Shown here in pieces: positions 32,723 through 41,434 of a DNA stretch of 64,000 nt. A program made the translations under genes and the position numbers. The notes below the pieces were generated by a model, which saw only the letters and a program-made list of their open reading frames with translations, was not told the DNA's origin and searched no databases. Position 1 is the stretch's first letter; every line of letters starts with the position of its first letter. Source of the stretch: Cellulomonas wangsupingiae (GTDB lineage Bacteria; Actinomycetota; Actinomycetes; Actinomycetales; Cellulomonadaceae). Location: positions 310,001 to 374,000 of the forward strand of contig NZ_CP101989.1 of NCBI RefSeq assembly GCF_024508275.1, read 5' to 3'.

Positions 32723-33598
32723 ATGACCGACACCACGCCCCACCGCACGCTCGACGTCCCCGGCGCGACCATCGCGTACGACGTGCGCGGCCCGCTGCCG
32801 ACGGCCGACGGCCGGCCGCCCCTCGTGCTCATCGGCCAGCCGATGGACGCGCGTGGCTTCGGCACGCTGGCCTCGTACTTCCCCGACCGCACGGTCGTCA
32901 CGTACGACCCGCGCGGCATCGGACGCAGCACGCGGCACGACGGGCTGACCGTGCACGACCCCGCCGTGCAGGCGCAGGACCTGCACGCGCTGGTCACGGA
33001 GCTCGGCGGCGGTCCGGTCGACCTGCTCGGCAGCAGCGGGGGCGCGGTCACGGCGCTCGCGTGGGTCACGGCGTACCCGCAGGACGTCCGCACGGTCGTC
33101 GCCCACGAGCCGCCGATGATCGCTCTGCTCGACGACGCCGACCACGCGCGTGACGCCTTCGCCCGCGTCGACGCCGCCTACCAGGCGCACGGCTGGGGAG
33201 TCGGTATGGCGGCGTTCATCATGATGACGTCGTGGCAGGGACCGTTCCCCGCCGGCTTCCTCACCGACCTGCCCGACCCCGCCCAGTTCGGCCTGCCCGC
33301 GCAGGACGACGGGTCGCGGGACGACCCCCTCATGTCGGGCGCGTCCGCGCCCGTCACGGCGTTCGTGCCCGACGTCGCGGCGCTGCGCGAGGCACCGACC
33401 CGGGTCGTTCCGGCCGCGGGGATCGAGAGCGAGGGCATCATCACCTGGCGCACGACGCACGCGCTCGCGGACCGTCTCGGCGCGCAGGTCGCGGTCTTCC
33501 CGAGCAACCACGGCGGGTTCATGGGTGACGAGTACGGGATGCCGGGGCAGCCGGAGGCGTTCGCCGCACGCCTGCGCGAGGTGCTGGCGGAGGCCTGA
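32723..33598 (+). CDS. Alpha/beta hydrolase
   Basis: The 291-residue protein starts at an ATG after GGGAGGACC. It has the core elements: PPLVLIGQPMDARG (oxyanion loop), DRTVVTYDPRGIGRS, nucleophile elbow LLGSSGGAVTALAW, then FVPDVAALRE and catalytic SNHGGFM. The GxSxG is GSSGG. Haloperoxidase- or esterase-like hydrolases have the same order. A 12-residue stretch of this gene (VVTYDPRG region) also appears as a stray fragment at 27771. It is immediately upstream of an AraC/GyrI gene, which may respond to related small molecules. Confidence 0.86.
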   Translation: MTDTTPHRTLDVPGATIAYDVRGPLPTADGRPPLVLIGQPMDARGFGTLASYFPDRTVVTYDPRGIGRSTRHDGLTVHDPAVQAQDLHALVTELGGGPVDLLGSSGGAVTALAWVTAYPQDVRTVVAHEPPMIALLDDADHARDAFARVDAAYQAHGWGVGMAAFIMMTSWQGPFPAGFLTDLPDPAQFGLPAQDDGSRDDPLMSGASAPVTAFVPDVAALREAPTRVVPAAGIESEGIITWRTTHALADRLGAQVAVFPSNHGGFMGDEYGMPGQPEAFAARLREVLAEA

Positions 33599-33686
33599 CG
33601 GCGGGGTGCCCCTGATCGCGACGGACCGCGATCATCGGGAACCGTGCGGTGCCGCCACGTCAGGGTGGATGGCGGAAGGGAGCACC

Positions 33687-34556
33687 GTGATCGCCTGGCT
33701 CAACCGGCTCGTGGACCTCGTCGAGGAGCGCCTCGTCGAGGAGCTCGACGTCGCCCGTCTCGCCGCCACGCTCGGGACCACCGAGCACCACCTGCGTCGC
33801 ATGTTCTCCGCGCTGGCCGGCATGCCGCTGTCGGAGTACCTGCGCCGCAGGCGCATGACGGTGGCGGCGGCCGAGGTCGTGACGGGCTCGGCGGACCTGC
33901 TGACGATCGCCGTTCGTCACGGCTACGGCTCGGCGGAGGCGTTCGGGCGGGCGTTCGCGTCCGTGCACGGCATCAGCCCGGGACGCGCCCGGCGTGACGG
34001 TGGCCCCCTCCGGTCCCAACCACGCCTCAGGTTCCGCCTGACTGTCGAAGGAGCACACCCCATGGACGTCCGTCTCGTCACGCGACCCGGATTCCGTCTC
34101 GCCGGCCACGCCGCCCGCGTGCCGCTCGTGCACCACGGGGTCAACCCCGCGATCCAGCAGCACGTCACCGCCCTCGCCCCGCAGGAGCACCAGCGGCTCA
34201 AGGCGCTGGGCGACGCGGAGCCGCAGGGCCTGCTCGCGGTGAGCGCCGACCTCGACCCCGACCGGCAGGAGGGCAGTGAGCTGACCTACCTGCACGGCGT
34301 GGCCGTCACCGACGCGGCCGACGTCCCGGACGACCTCGACGTCATCGACGTCACGGCCGGTTCGTGGGCCGTCTTCCGCGCCGCGGGGCCCTACCCGGAC
34401 ACGCTGCAGACCGTCTGGGCAGCGACCGCGACGGAGTGGTTCCCGTCGAACCCGTGGCGGCTGCGAGAGGGGCCCGAGATGGTCGCGGTGCTCGACCGCG
34501 CGGACGACTTCAGCACCGCGACGGTCGAGCTCTGGCTGCCGGTCGAGGCGGCCTGA
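33687..34556 (+). CDS. AraC-type regulator with GyrI-like effector domain
   Basis: The 289-residue protein has two parts. Residues 1-110 are an AraC DNA-binding domain with two HTHs: ARLAATLGTTEHHLRRMFSA and LTIAVRHGYGSAEAFGRAFA with ISPGRARR. Residues 125-289 are a GyrI/SOUL-like small-molecule-binding domain: MDVRLVTRPGFRLAGHAARV, ELTYLHGVAVT, AGSWAVFRAAGPYPDTL. This is the BltR/Rob type of multidrug sensor. I use the GTG with GAAGGGAG upstream; an ATG 18 bases earlier is possible. Likely target is itself or the adjacent hydrolase. Confidence 0.88.
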   Translation: MIAWLNRLVDLVEERLVEELDVARLAATLGTTEHHLRRMFSALAGMPLSEYLRRRRMTVAAAEVVTGSADLLTIAVRHGYGSAEAFGRAFASVHGISPGRARRDGGPLRSQPRLRFRLTVEGAHPMDVRLVTRPGFRLAGHAARVPLVHHGVNPAIQQHVTALAPQEHQRLKALGDAEPQGLLAVSADLDPDRQEGSELTYLHGVAVTDAADVPDDLDVIDVTAGSWAVFRAAGPYPDTLQTVWAATATEWFPSNPWRLREGPEMVAVLDRADDFSTATVELWLPVEAA

Positions 34557-34620
34557 CGCGCTCGTGCGTCGGCTCCGTCGGCGGGTGTCCCACCGCGACG
34601 GGGCCGGCGCGTCACCGCCG

Positions 34621-34917
34621 TCAGGCGCTCGTGACCTGCGTGAAGTGCTCGACCACGGGGAACGGGTCGTAGAAGTGGTGCAGCAGCTCCCGCCACCGCT
34701 GGTACCCGGGCGAGCCGCGGAAGCCGACGGTGTGGTCCTCCAGGGACTCCCACTCCACGAGGAGCAGGTAGGTGCCGGGACGTTCGACGCACCGTGACAG
34801 CGTCAGGCCGCGGAAGCCGGGCATGCCCGCGATGATGGTCCGGGCGCTGTCGAAGGCCTCCTCGAACTCCGGCTCACGTCCGGGGACGACGGGCAGCAGC
34901 GCGTGCTCGAGGACCAT
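34621..34917 (-). CDS. Antibiotic biosynthesis monooxygenase (ABM) family protein
   Basis: The 98-residue single-domain protein fits the ABM ferredoxin-like fold: an opening strand LEHALLPVVPGREPEFEEAF, helix ARTIIAGMPGFRGLTLSRC, and strand GTYLLLVEWESLEDHTVGF. The trailing WRELLHHFYDPFPVVEHF is also family-like. Members include monooxygenases without cofactors and IsdG-like haem enzymes; the haem Asn/His set is not obvious here. It is a single gene between a regulator and a CPBP protein. Confidence 0.78.
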   Translation of the reverse strand: MVLEHALLPVVPGREPEFEEAFDSARTIIAGMPGFRGLTLSRCVERPGTYLLLVEWESLEDHTVGFRGSPGYQRWRELLHHFYDPFPVVEHFTQVTSA

Positions 34918-35033
34918 CCCGCGATCGTGGCAGAGGCCCTGGCGGTGCGCGCGGACCGTCCACGGCGGTCCCGGTCGGTGCGCGTGGCGGTGGTGGGCTC
35001 GGGTGGGGCTTCTGGGCCTCCCGCAGCCGCCGG

Positions 35034-35825
35034 TCACCTCGGCGGCGTGACACCGGCGGACGCCGGCCAGCGGTCCCGGGCGCCGCGGGGCGCTGTGGCC
35101 AGCAGGGCCAGGGCCGCCGCCGCCGTCCACGCGGACGCCACCCACGGGTCGTAGGCCGTCCCCGCCCCGGGCGACGCCGCCCAGGCGACGTTGTAGGACG
35201 CGTGCGCGACCACGGCCGGCCACATGAGGTTGCCGCTGCGAACGCTCAGCTGCACCAGCAGGACGCGCAGCACCACCGTGAAGACGCACTGGCCCGCGAT
35301 CCACGACGCGCTGTGCCCGCCCTGGGCGTAGGGCACCACGTGCCACAGGGCCCAGAAGACGCCGATCAGCACCCCGGTGACCAGCGGCGTCGCGAGCAGC
35401 GCCATGCGGGGCAGCGCGAACGCCGACCACCCCGCGTTCTCCAGCGCGGCGCTGACGAGGAACACGGCGACCAGCGCGAGCACCCCGCCCACCGGCAGCG
35501 GGTCCGGCGTCCCCGCCGGGGCGCGCGTGCTCAGGACGACGACCGCGGGCATCAGCACCGCGGCGACCACCCACGCCCACCACGGCGCCCGCCACCGACG
35601 CAGGACGGCGACCCAGGCGCGCAGCGTCCCCTCGCGGCGCGCGACGAGGTAGGCGGCGACCGGCGGGCAGACCACCATGAGCGCCGCAGCCGGCACGGCC
35701 GCCCGCGTGAGCGCCGACAGGTCCCCGAGCACGGGCCCGAGCGCGGTGAACGCCGCACCCAGCACGGCCGTGATGACCGCGTACCTCACCATCGACGTGC
35801 GTGCGGCGGACGCCTCCGGGGCCAT
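35034..35825 (-). CDS. CPBP family intramembrane protein, degenerate motif 1
   Basis: The 263-residue protein has seven to eight helices. CPBP motif 1, normally EExxWRG, reads ENAGWSAFALPRM, with one Glu and the Arg replaced. Motif 2 is FWALWHVVPY (FxxxH) and motif 3 HASYNVAWA (HxxxN/D). The two-His/Glu site of the protease (Rce1/abi) fold is therefore incomplete. It may still bind peptides or prenyl groups. It differs from the better-conserved CPBP protein at 53408. There is no obvious operon partner. Confidence 0.76.
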   Translation of the reverse strand: MAPEASAARTSMVRYAVITAVLGAAFTALGPVLGDLSALTRAAVPAAALMVVCPPVAAYLVARREGTLRAWVAVLRRWRAPWWAWVVAAVLMPAVVVLSTRAPAGTPDPLPVGGVLALVAVFLVSAALENAGWSAFALPRMALLATPLVTGVLIGVFWALWHVVPYAQGGHSASWIAGQCVFTVVLRVLLVQLSVRSGNLMWPAVVAHASYNVAWAASPGAGTAYDPWVASAWTAAAALALLATAPRGARDRWPASAGVTPPR

Positions 35826-35867
35826 GGGCGCATCCTGCTCCCGGTCGCCGGGTTTGTCCCGTGGGAG

Positions 35868-36611
35868 TCAGTCCCGCAGGTCGGCGTCGTCGACGATGTG
35901 CCGCAGGTAGCGGCGGGGGTCGTCGAGGAACCCGCGGTACCCCCGCACGAGGTCGAGGTCCTCCCAGTCGCACGTGCGCAGGCCCCACTCGCCGACCTCG
36001 TGGACCGTCGCGCCGGGGACGGCCGCGAGCACCGGGGAGTGCGTGGAGAGCAGGACCTGCGACGGCGTCGCGGTGACCAGGGTCGTCAGGTGCGCGACGA
36101 GGGAGAGGCACCCGGTGAAGGACAGCGCCGACTCCGGCTCGTCGAGCACGAACAGGCCGGGGTACCGCGGCTTCATGCGGCTGGTCACGAGCTCGAGGAA
36201 CGACTCGCCGTGCGACATCTCGTGGAACACCGGCTCCGGCCTGCGTCCCGGGTTGTCCTCGAGGTACGAGTAGAAGGAGTGCATCGTCTCCGAGCGCAGG
36301 AAGAACCCGCCGCGGGGTGCGCCGATGTCGCGGTCGAGGTGCAGGTGCCGCCACAGCCCCGACTCGCTGGCCCGGGTCGCGTGCCGGGAACCGGTCGAGC
36401 CGCCCTCGGCCCCCATGCCGTAGGCCATGGCGACGGCCTCGACGAGCGTCGACTTGCCGGCGCCGTTGTCACCGACGAGGACGGTCACCCTGTCCAGCGG
36501 CCACCCCTCGCGCAGCACCTGCGCGACGGCGGGGACGCGCCCGAACCAGGCGTCCGCCGGGACGGGGTCGTCCGCCTGCGCCCGGACACGGCGCACGGGC
36601 AGAGGGCTCAT
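35868..36611 (-). CDS. AAA family ATPase (COG3910-like)
   Basis: The 247-residue ABC/SMC-like ATPase without a transmembrane partner. It has Walker A VGDNGAGKST near residue 46, a signature-like MSHGESFLELV near 132, Walker B LFVLDEPESALS near 152, and the switch His in LLSTHSPVLAA. COG3910 members are of unknown function; some act with nucleases in defence but no nuclease is adjacent. It is divergent from the frameshifted acetyltransferase, sharing a short intergenic region. Confidence 0.86.
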   Translation of the reverse strand: MSPLPVRRVRAQADDPVPADAWFGRVPAVAQVLREGWPLDRVTVLVGDNGAGKSTLVEAVAMAYGMGAEGGSTGSRHATRASESGLWRHLHLDRDIGAPRGGFFLRSETMHSFYSYLEDNPGRRPEPVFHEMSHGESFLELVTSRMKPRYPGLFVLDEPESALSFTGCLSLVAHLTTLVTATPSQVLLSTHSPVLAAVPGATVHEVGEWGLRTCDWEDLDLVRGYRGFLDDPRRYLRHIVDDADLRD

Positions 36612-36680
36612 GGGGCCACCTCATCACGTGGGTGCGACCGGGGGTGCCGGTTCCGGGACGCCGGGGTCTACCGTGCGTCC

Positions 36681-37177
36681 ATGCCACGGCCACCGACGGT
36701 GCTGCGTGCCGCCGGCCCCGCGGACGCCGAGGCCGCCGGGACGGTCCACCACGCGTGCTGGGTCGAGACGTACGCCCAGCTCGCGAACCAGGAGTTCTGG
36801 GACCGGGTGTCGCCGAGCGCAGCGTCGGGACGTGGCGACGCCTGCTCGAGGAGGGGCTCGACGCGACGGTGGCCGAGGTCGGCGGCGTGATGGTCGGCGT
36901 CGCGGTCGCGGGCGCCGCCGCCGAGCGCAACGGGCAGCCGCCGGCCCGCGACCGCGAGCTCAGCAACCTCTACGTGCTGGCCGCGCACCACGGCACGGGC
37001 GTCGGCCGGACGCTGCTCGATGCCGTCCTCCCGCCGGGGACTCCGGCCCGGCTGTGGGCGGCCCGGGACAACCCCCGGGCGCGCCGCTTCTACGAGCGCA
37101 ACGGGTTCGCACCGGATGGCGTCACCGACGACGGGTCGACGTTCGGCGGGATCGCGTCCTTGCGGATGGTCCGCTGA
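36681..37177 (+). pseudogene. GNAT acetyltransferase interrupted by a frameshift
   Basis: The N-terminal frame, from the ATG six bases after TACCGT, encodes a typical GNAT start (RAAGPADAEAAGTVHHACWV and FWDRVSP). It becomes nonsensical after about 36814. From 36815 another frame encodes GTWRRLLEEG, the acetyl-CoA region TGVGRTLLDAVLP and the closing RRFYERNGF. One extra base near 36813-36815 (GCCGAGC to GCCGGAGC) would restore a 165-residue protein. Either this is a recent pseudogene or the sequence has a single-base error. Confidence 0.78.
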
Positions 37178-37288
37178 CCCCGCCCATCACCGGACGGCGC
37201 GTGCGGCCTCCAGCAACGCCTCCATCGCCCGGGCCACCAGGTGCTGCACCTGCACGCGCGCTCGCGAATGCCGCAATAGTGGGCGTCC

Positions 37289-37304
37289 TGACACAAAAGT
37301 GTCA
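37289..37304. promoter_or_regulatory. AT-rich dyad TGACAC-aaaa-GTGTCA
   Basis: A perfect 6-base inverted repeat with AAAA centre stands out by its composition. It lies in the 162-base gap between the frameshifted acetyltransferase and the DUF4334 gene. It could be an operator or the remains of a mobile element end. There is no gene start within 500 bases that it obviously controls. Confidence 0.3.
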
Positions 37305-37339
37305 CCGCTGGTGCGGTGGGAGTGCTGCACCGGAAGGCG

Positions 37340-37870
37340 TCACGCCTCCCGGCGCAGCACGAAGACGTACGGTCGGGGATCGCCGCCCACATCCATGACG
37401 CCCAGCACGGTGTCGGCGTCGACCCGCCGGAACGCGTCGACGATCGGCTGGCGGTCGTAGACCATCGCGGCCGAGACGGCGCCGCGGTGCTCGATCCTCC
37501 GCAGCCGGGCCTGCGGACGCCGCGTCGTCATCAGGGGGCGCACGAGGGGGAACGCCCGCGCCACCACCGCGCGCGGCACGGCCGGCGCCACCCGCAGGGC
37601 CGCGCGCAGCGGCAGCCACGTCGGCGTGACCGCCACGAGCCGTCCGTGCCGCGCCCGGAAGACCAGCGGGTGCACCCGCTCCGGCGTCTCCATGCGCTTG
37701 CCGTGCCAGCCGGCCGCCTCCAGCAGGCCGTCGAACGGGTGGCCGGTGGGGATGCCGCGGCCTGCCCAGGAGCCGAGCATCTCGTCGACGTCGATCGCGG
37801 GCAGGGAGTCGAACAGGGCCAGGGCCTCGGCGGCGGTCGTGCCGTGCTCGATGCCGCCCAGGCCGGTCAC
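37340..37870 (-). CDS. GXWXG/DUF4334 domain protein
   Basis: A GTG overlapping the helicase TGA gives 176 residues. Residues 10-60 are the GXWXG domain (FDSLPAIDVDEMLGSWAGRG, GHPFDGLLEAAGWHGKRM), and residues 100-176 the DUF4334 domain ending IVDAFRRVDADTVLGVMD and PYVFVLRR. The two domains occur together in actinobacterial proteins of unknown function. Coupled translation with a SNF2 helicase is a curious pairing and may only reflect compact packing. Confidence 0.86.
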   Translation of the reverse strand: MTGLGGIEHGTTAAEALALFDSLPAIDVDEMLGSWAGRGIPTGHPFDGLLEAAGWHGKRMETPERVHPLVFRARHGRLVAVTPTWLPLRAALRVAPAVPRAVVARAFPLVRPLMTTRRPQARLRRIEHRGAVSAAMVYDRQPIVDAFRRVDADTVLGVMDVGGDPRPYVFVLRREA

Positions 37871-39999
37871 GACGCCAGCGCGTCCGTGAGCAGCCCGACC
37901 AGGGCGTCGAGCTGCACGTCGGTCGACGAGTCCACGTCGTCGTCCCCGGCGCCGTCCAGCGCCCGGGCGGCGAGCCCGGACTTGCTGTCGATGAGCTCGG
38001 CGATCCGGGCGTCGATGGTCTGCGCGGCGACGACGCGCCAGGCGGTGACCGGCTGGTCCTGCCCGATCCGGTGGATCCGGTCGATGGCCTGCGTCTGCTC
38101 GGCGTACGTCCACGACAGCTCGGCGAGCACCAGGTTGGACGCGACCTGCAGGTTCAGCCCCACGCCGGCGGCCGTCAGCGAGCACACGACGATCGACACC
38201 TCGGGGTCGTCGACGAACGCGGCGATGTTCTTCGCGCGGGCGCGGGGCGTCTGGTCGCCCCGGATCGAGGCGTAGCGGATGCCGCGGTCGGCGAACGTCT
38301 GCTCGGCGGCGTCCATGACGTCGACGTGCTTGGCGAAGAACACGACCTTGCCGACGTTGCGCGCCAGCTGCGCGGCGTAGTCGGCGGCCAGCCCGGCCTT
38401 GGCCTGGCCGATGCGGCGGACCATCGTGAAGACGTTCTCCCCGCCGGCCTTGGAGCTCGAGTCCTTGAGCTCGGCGGCGGCGACCCGACGTGCGAGGTCG
38501 AGGTCGACCTCGTCCGTGGCCGCGTCGGCACCGCGCGCCTCCAGGGCGGCGCGGTAGCGGCTGACGAGCCGCTGGGCGAGGGCCGCCTCGGCTGCGCGGA
38601 TCGAGCGCCCGACGGCACCGTCGAGCTCGACGGGCAGGTCCGCCACCCGGCGTGCCGGGATGTCGGCGACCACGTCGATCTTGCGTCGGCGCACGATGCC
38701 CATGTCGATGACCGCGGACCGCGCGGCGGTGTAGAAGCCGCGGTCCGCCGGCGTCAGACCGGTGTCCTCCAGGGCCGTCATGAGCTTGCCGAGCGGCTTG
38801 GTGTCGTCGATCCACCCGAGGAACTGCCAGATCGCCCGGAAGTCCTCGATGTCGTTGATCAGCGGCGTGCCGGTCAGCGCCATGAGCAGCGGGCGGGCCG
38901 TGCGGGTGCGGATCTGCTCGGAGAGCGCCAGGACGTGCTGGGAGCGCTGCGAGCTCTTGTTCTTGATGAAGTGGGCCTCGTCGACGACCATCCCGCGGAA
39001 CCCGAGGTCACCGAGCCAGCCGACGTGCCGGTCGAGGATCTCGTAGTTCACGATGACGACGTCGGCGAACGCGTCGACCTGCTCGCCGTCCCCGTGCACG
39101 ACCGTGGCCTGCCGGAACGGCGTCCACAGCCCCACCTCGTGCGCCCAGTTCGTCTTCACCACGTTGGGGGCGACGACGAGCAGCGGGTAGGCGTCGGCGG
39201 CCTGCGCGCAGAGCAGCGCCTGGGCGGTCTTGCCGAGGCCCGGCTCGTCGGCGAGCAGGAAGGTGCGGTGGCCGCGGGCCGTGGCCGCGACGACGCGGGC
39301 CTGGTGCGGCATGAGCTCGCGGCCCGGGGGGACCGGCACGTGGCGGGGCTCGGGCAGCGCCATGCAGGCGGGCGTGCCGTCGGCCGCACGCTCGAAGGAC
39401 TCGAAGAGCGGCTCGAGCAGCTCCCACCCGGCCAGGCGGCGGGGCCGCGCGGCCATCCGCTCGGCCGCGGCCTCGAAGTCGGGGGCGAGGAACGGGTTCG
39501 CGAGCCGGCGGGAGATCACCGACTGCGGCACCGCGCGGGTCTCCGCGACGGGCGCCGCCGCGGGCGGCGGGGTCGGCTCGGGCTCCTCGGGCGGCTCCAT
39601 ACCGGCCGCGCGCATCATCGTCGCCCTCAGCGCGCGCGCCGCGTCGGTGACGCGGGCGTCCTCGGCGAGCAGCGCGAGCAGGGAGGTGTCCCGGGCCGCG
39701 GTCCTGGCCAGGAGCGTCGCGATCTCGTCCAGCCGCTTGAGCTGCTTGGTGCGCCGGTCCTGGGGGCCGCCCTCGGCCATCACCCGCGCGCGCTCCTCGC
39801 GGACGAGCAACGCCACGACCTGGAACTTCGTGCGCACCGCGGGGCGCGTCGGCTGCCGCTGCACGGCCCTGTCGACCTCACGAGCGGCGTCGGCGAGCAC
39901 CGGCAGGAGTCCCTGCTCGGTGGCACGCGGGGCGCGGCGGCGCTGTGCGCCGGCGTCCGTGCGCGCGCCACCGGACCGGCGCTGGCCTGCTCTTGCCAC
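37867..39999 (-). CDS. SNF2-family DEAD-like ATP-dependent helicase
   Basis: The GTG after AGGAGGAG gives 710 residues. A 180-residue N-terminal helical region precedes the ATPase: Walker A DEPGLGKTAQALL, VVAPNVVKTNWAHEV (motif Ia), DEAHFIKNKSSQ (II), LTGTPLINDI (III). The second lobe has IRGDQTPRAR, VCSLTAAGVGLNLQ (V) and QAIDRIHRIGQ (VI). It fits bacterial SMARCAL1/Rad54-like SNF2 proteins, which translocate on double-stranded DNA. A 5' leader or a longer N-terminus is possible, since the frame remains open upstream (see 40000-40390). Confidence 0.92.
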   Translation of the reverse strand: MARAGQRRSGGARTDAGAQRRRAPRATEQGLLPVLADAAREVDRAVQRQPTRPAVRTKFQVVALLVREERARVMAEGGPQDRRTKQLKRLDEIATLLARTAARDTSLLALLAEDARVTDAARALRATMMRAAGMEPPEEPEPTPPPAAAPVAETRAVPQSVISRRLANPFLAPDFEAAAERMAARPRRLAGWELLEPLFESFERAADGTPACMALPEPRHVPVPPGRELMPHQARVVAATARGHRTFLLADEPGLGKTAQALLCAQAADAYPLLVVAPNVVKTNWAHEVGLWTPFRQATVVHGDGEQVDAFADVVIVNYEILDRHVGWLGDLGFRGMVVDEAHFIKNKSSQRSQHVLALSEQIRTRTARPLLMALTGTPLINDIEDFRAIWQFLGWIDDTKPLGKLMTALEDTGLTPADRGFYTAARSAVIDMGIVRRRKIDVVADIPARRVADLPVELDGAVGRSIRAAEAALAQRLVSRYRAALEARGADAATDEVDLDLARRVAAAELKDSSSKAGGENVFTMVRRIGQAKAGLAADYAAQLARNVGKVVFFAKHVDVMDAAEQTFADRGIRYASIRGDQTPRARAKNIAAFVDDPEVSIVVCSLTAAGVGLNLQVASNLVLAELSWTYAEQTQAIDRIHRIGQDQPVTAWRVVAAQTIDARIAELIDSKSGLAARALDGAGDDDVDSSTDVQLDALVGLLTDALAS

Positions 40000-40390
40000 C
40001 TTCTCCTCCTTCGCAGCTGCCGCCGCGCACACGACGCAGCGCCGTGCCGTGGCCCACCGGGGCCGGTCGGCGTGGGACCCCACCGGCGTGCGGTGGGTCG
40101 ACCAGGCCGACGCAGCGAGTCCGGGCTGAAGCGTCGTGGCGCTGCCCGTCCGCGCCGCCCGCTGCTCGTGCTCACGCTGATCGTGCCACGTCGCCGGGCG
40201 TCTGCGTGAACGCCTCGCGGCGGCCGGGGCGGGCTGCGCGGCCGTCGACGTACCTGACGCCACCATTATCGCGCACCCGACGGCGGGCGACTCGCCCGTC
40301 GCCCCGCCGCGGCGTCCCGCGCACGACGCCCGTCCCCCGGGCGCTCGGATCGGCCTTGCCCCCGCGCTCCCGGCCTGGTGGGGTGAACCC
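40000..40390. other. Gap between helicase and LD-carboxypeptidase genes
   Basis: This 391-base divergent gap has no convincing gene. On the minus strand GATAAT (40269-40264 region) resembles a -10, which would give the helicase a leader of about 250 bases. The helicase frame stays open through it, including a CVVC pair, so a longer protein cannot be excluded. No operator or repeat is evident. Confidence 0.5.
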
Positions 40391-41434
40391 GTGCCTGCCC
40401 TCGTCCTGCCGCCCAAGGCCGTCCCCGGCGACCGCGTCGCCGTGGTCTCACCCTCGTTCGCCGCCCCGGGGTTCGCACCCGCGGTGCACGAGCAGGCCCT
40501 GCGGCGGCTGGTCGAGGCGACCGGCCTGGTGCCCGTGGAGTACCCGACGACGCGGCAGCTGGGGGCCTCGCCGCAGGACCGCGCGCGTGACCTGAACGCG
40601 GCGTTCGCCGACCCGACGATCCGCGCCGTGCTGGCCACGATCGGCGGGGACGACCAGATCCTCGTCGTGCCGCACCTCGACGCGGCCGCGGTCCGGGCGG
40701 ACCCCAAGCCCTTCCTCGGCTACAGCGACAACACCAACCTCCTGGCCTGGCTGTGGCAGCAGGGCGTCGCCGGCTTCTACGGGGGCTCCACGCAGGTGCA
40801 CCTCGGCCCCGGGCCCGCCGTCGACGACGTGCACCTGGCGTCCCTGCGCGCGGCGCTGCTCACCGGCGAGACGCTCACGCTGACCGAGCCGGGGGAGTCC
40901 GAGGACCTGGGTCACGACTGGCTCGACCCGCGGGCCCTGACCGAGCACGGTGAGCGGGAGCCCACAGAGCCGTGGACGTGGGCCGGCCCGGCCCGTTCGG
41001 TCACCGGCCCCACCTGGGGCGGCTGCCTCGAGGTGCTCGACTGGCTGGCCATGGCCGACCGGTTCCCGCCGACCGCCGATCTCGAGGGCGCGGTCCTGCT
41101 GCTCGAGACCAGCGAGGAGCTGCCCTCGGCGCAGACCGTGCAGCGCTGGGTGCGCTCGCTGGGCGAGCGCGGGCTGCTCGCGGCCGTCGCCGGCGTGTGC
41201 GTCGCGCGCCCGCCGGTGACGGGGTTCGAGGTGCGGCTCGACGCCGAGCAGCGGGCCGCCCGCCGTGCGGAGCAGCGCGACGCGGTCGTGGGCGAGGTCG
41301 CCCGGTACAACCCGGACGCCGTCGTGTGCGTCGGCGTGCCCTTCGGCCACACGCGGCCGCAGTGGATCGTCCCGTACGGCGGTCGGATGACGCTCGACGG
41401 GGCCACGCGGACCGTGACGGCGTCGTACGCCTGA
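40391..41434 (+). CDS. S66 family LD-carboxypeptidase/MccF-like peptidase
   Basis: The 347-residue protein is of the S66 serine peptidase family. It opens with PGDRVAVVSPSFAAPG and carries the nucleophile Ser112 in FLGYSDNTNLLAW. The C-terminal domain has LEGAVLLLETSEELPSA with the catalytic Glu and FGHTRPQWIVPYGG with the catalytic His. S66 members include the murein LD-carboxypeptidases and MccF, which cleaves microcin C7-type adducts. The W-rich acceptor region near residue 185 (PWTWAGPARSVTGPTWGG) is MccF-like. It is convergent with the WYL regulator: the stop codons abut. Confidence 0.9.
   Translation: MPALVLPPKAVPGDRVAVVSPSFAAPGFAPAVHEQALRRLVEATGLVPVEYPTTRQLGASPQDRARDLNAAFADPTIRAVLATIGGDDQILVVPHLDAAAVRADPKPFLGYSDNTNLLAWLWQQGVAGFYGGSTQVHLGPGPAVDDVHLASLRAALLTGETLTLTEPGESEDLGHDWLDPRALTEHGEREPTEPWTWAGPARSVTGPTWGGCLEVLDWLAMADRFPPTADLEGAVLLLETSEELPSAQTVQRWVRSLGERGLLAAVAGVCVARPPVTGFEVRLDAEQRAARRAEQRDAVVGEVARYNPDAVVCVGVPFGHTRPQWIVPYGGRMTLDGATRTVTASYA

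Noticed and set aside
35868..36611. AAA ATPase as part of a defence system
   Set aside because: The family can occur in defence pairs, but no nuclease, toxin or methylase gene is adjacent.
37189..37305. Short minus-strand frame of about 38 codons between the broken GNAT and DUF4334 genes
   Set aside because: No ribosome site or promoter, and no recognisable leader-peptide motif; codon character changes along it.
37867..39999. SNF2 helicase as a DISARM/defence component
   Set aside because: It lacks methyltransferase, phospholipase D or DUF1998 neighbours; it is paired only with a DUF4334 gene.
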